Assembly: GCA_946481195.1 (NCBI GenBank) | Contig: CAMLNG010000270.1 | Span: forward strand, 1 to 5,550 | Source of the DNA: an uncultured Chromatiaceae bacterium | GTDB taxonomy: Bacteria; Pseudomonadota; Gammaproteobacteria; Enterobacterales; Alteromonadaceae | Direction of reading: 5' to 3' | Length of the DNA: 5,550 nucleotides | Shown here: positions 5,252 to 5,550 of the stretch, piece by piece | How positions within the stretch are numbered: position 1 is the first letter of the stretch | How the letters are laid out: the number at the start of each line of letters is the position of its first letter | Translations under genes and position numbers: made by a program | Notes under the pieces: model-generated | Told to the model about the DNA's origin: nothing | The model's database searches: none | What the model saw: the letters and a program-made list of their open reading frames with translations, nothing else

Positions 5252-5550
5252 ATGCGGGTGCTTAAGTTTGGGGGTTCGTCGTTAGCGTCTGTGGCGCGGT
5301 TTCTGGAAGTTGCGGCTATTGTGCGGTCGCAACCGCAAACCGAGCCGGTTGGACTGGTTTTATCTGCACCGCATGGGGTGACCAATTTATTGGTGGAGCT
5401 GACGGACCTGGCCTTTCTGGGCACCGGTTATCAGGATGCACTTAATGGCTGGCGGCAACGGTTGCAGAAAATGCTCGCCGACGCCGCAGCTGTGCTGGGC
5501 AACGAAGCGCAGCAACGGCTGCAGGCGGTATTGGCAGCACAAGACGCTAC
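5252..5550 (+). CDS. thrA: Bifunctional aspartokinase/homoserine dehydrogenase I, N-terminal part
   Basis: The first 99 codons (plus two bases) of an open frame run off the window end, so the gene is partial at its 3' side. The opening MRVLKFGGSSLA is the aspartokinase nucleotide-binding motif (KFGGTS/KFGGSS), here with serine in the fifth motif position. It is followed by a helix with RFLEVA and by VLSAPHGVTN (about residues 38-47), as in ThrA and related kinases. The enzyme phosphorylates aspartate at the start of threonine synthesis and, in the full ThrA, also reduces aspartate semialdehyde to homoserine. The dehydrogenase half is outside the window, so the bifunctional call rests on the thrL attenuator and resemblance to ThrA. 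The ATG has an excellent AGGAG (5241-5245) 6 bases upstream. Expression is governed by the attenuator just before it. thrB and thrC would be expected downstream. Confidence 0.92.
   Translation, partial: MRVLKFGGSSLASVARFLEVAAIVRSQPQTEPVGLVLSAPHGVTNLLVELTDLAFLGTGYQDALNGWRQRLQKMLADAAAVLGNEAQQRLQAVLAAQDA

Noticed and set aside
5209..5424. A 71-codon minus-strand frame opposite the start of thrA
   Set aside because: It lies over the terminator arm and the conserved aspartokinase N-terminus. It is best explained as a chance frame opposite a real gene.

Overview
The window looks like a chromosomal segment of a gammaproteobacterium, most likely an Alteromonadales-type marine or freshwater genus (Shewanella, Rheinheimera or Alishewanella-like). 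The reasons are a full-length RdgC (a beta/gammaproteobacterial protein), a threonine operon with an enteric-style thrL attenuator upstream of a ThrA-type aspartokinase, and a CheC-like protein in a signalling cluster. The genus is an inference. No insertion sequence, tRNA, rRNA, CRISPR array or phage gene is visible.

Layout. Minus strand, left side: rdgC (21-926), then a membrane sensor histidine kinase (1031-2773) upstream of it on the same strand with a 104-base gap that holds a candidate rdgC promoter. A 328-base divergent intergenic region (2774-3101) follows. Plus strand: a tightly packed three-gene operon with a stand-alone receiver protein (3102-3467), a CheC-type phosphatase (3464-4078) and a PAS-like/GGDEF diguanylate cyclase (4078-5049). 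The stop and start codons overlap at both junctions. Only 56 bases later comes the threonine operon leader: the thrL leader peptide (5106-5168), a three-state attenuator with a perfect 14-bp terminator stem (5194-5235), and the first 99 codons of thrA (5252 to the window end).

How the parts may work together. The kinase, receiver, CheC phosphatase and cyclase are arranged as a complete phospho-signalling circuit. The kinase would sense a periplasmic or membrane signal and phosphorylate the stand-alone receiver, the CheC-like protein would remove the phosphate, and the cyclase would make cyclic di-GMP. The receiver has no output domain and the cyclase has no receiver domain, so any link between them would have to be through protein contacts. 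No other chemotaxis gene (cheA, cheW, mcp, cheR, cheB) is in view, so CheC here appears to have been recruited away from classical chemotaxis. This cluster is the most interesting part of the window. The threonine operon is a separate, well-understood unit: stalling of the leader ribosome at Thr codons would favour an antiterminator, which can be drawn in full from the sequence.

Limits: everything is read by eye. Promoters and RNA pairings are hand-drawn, without energy calculations or database searches.
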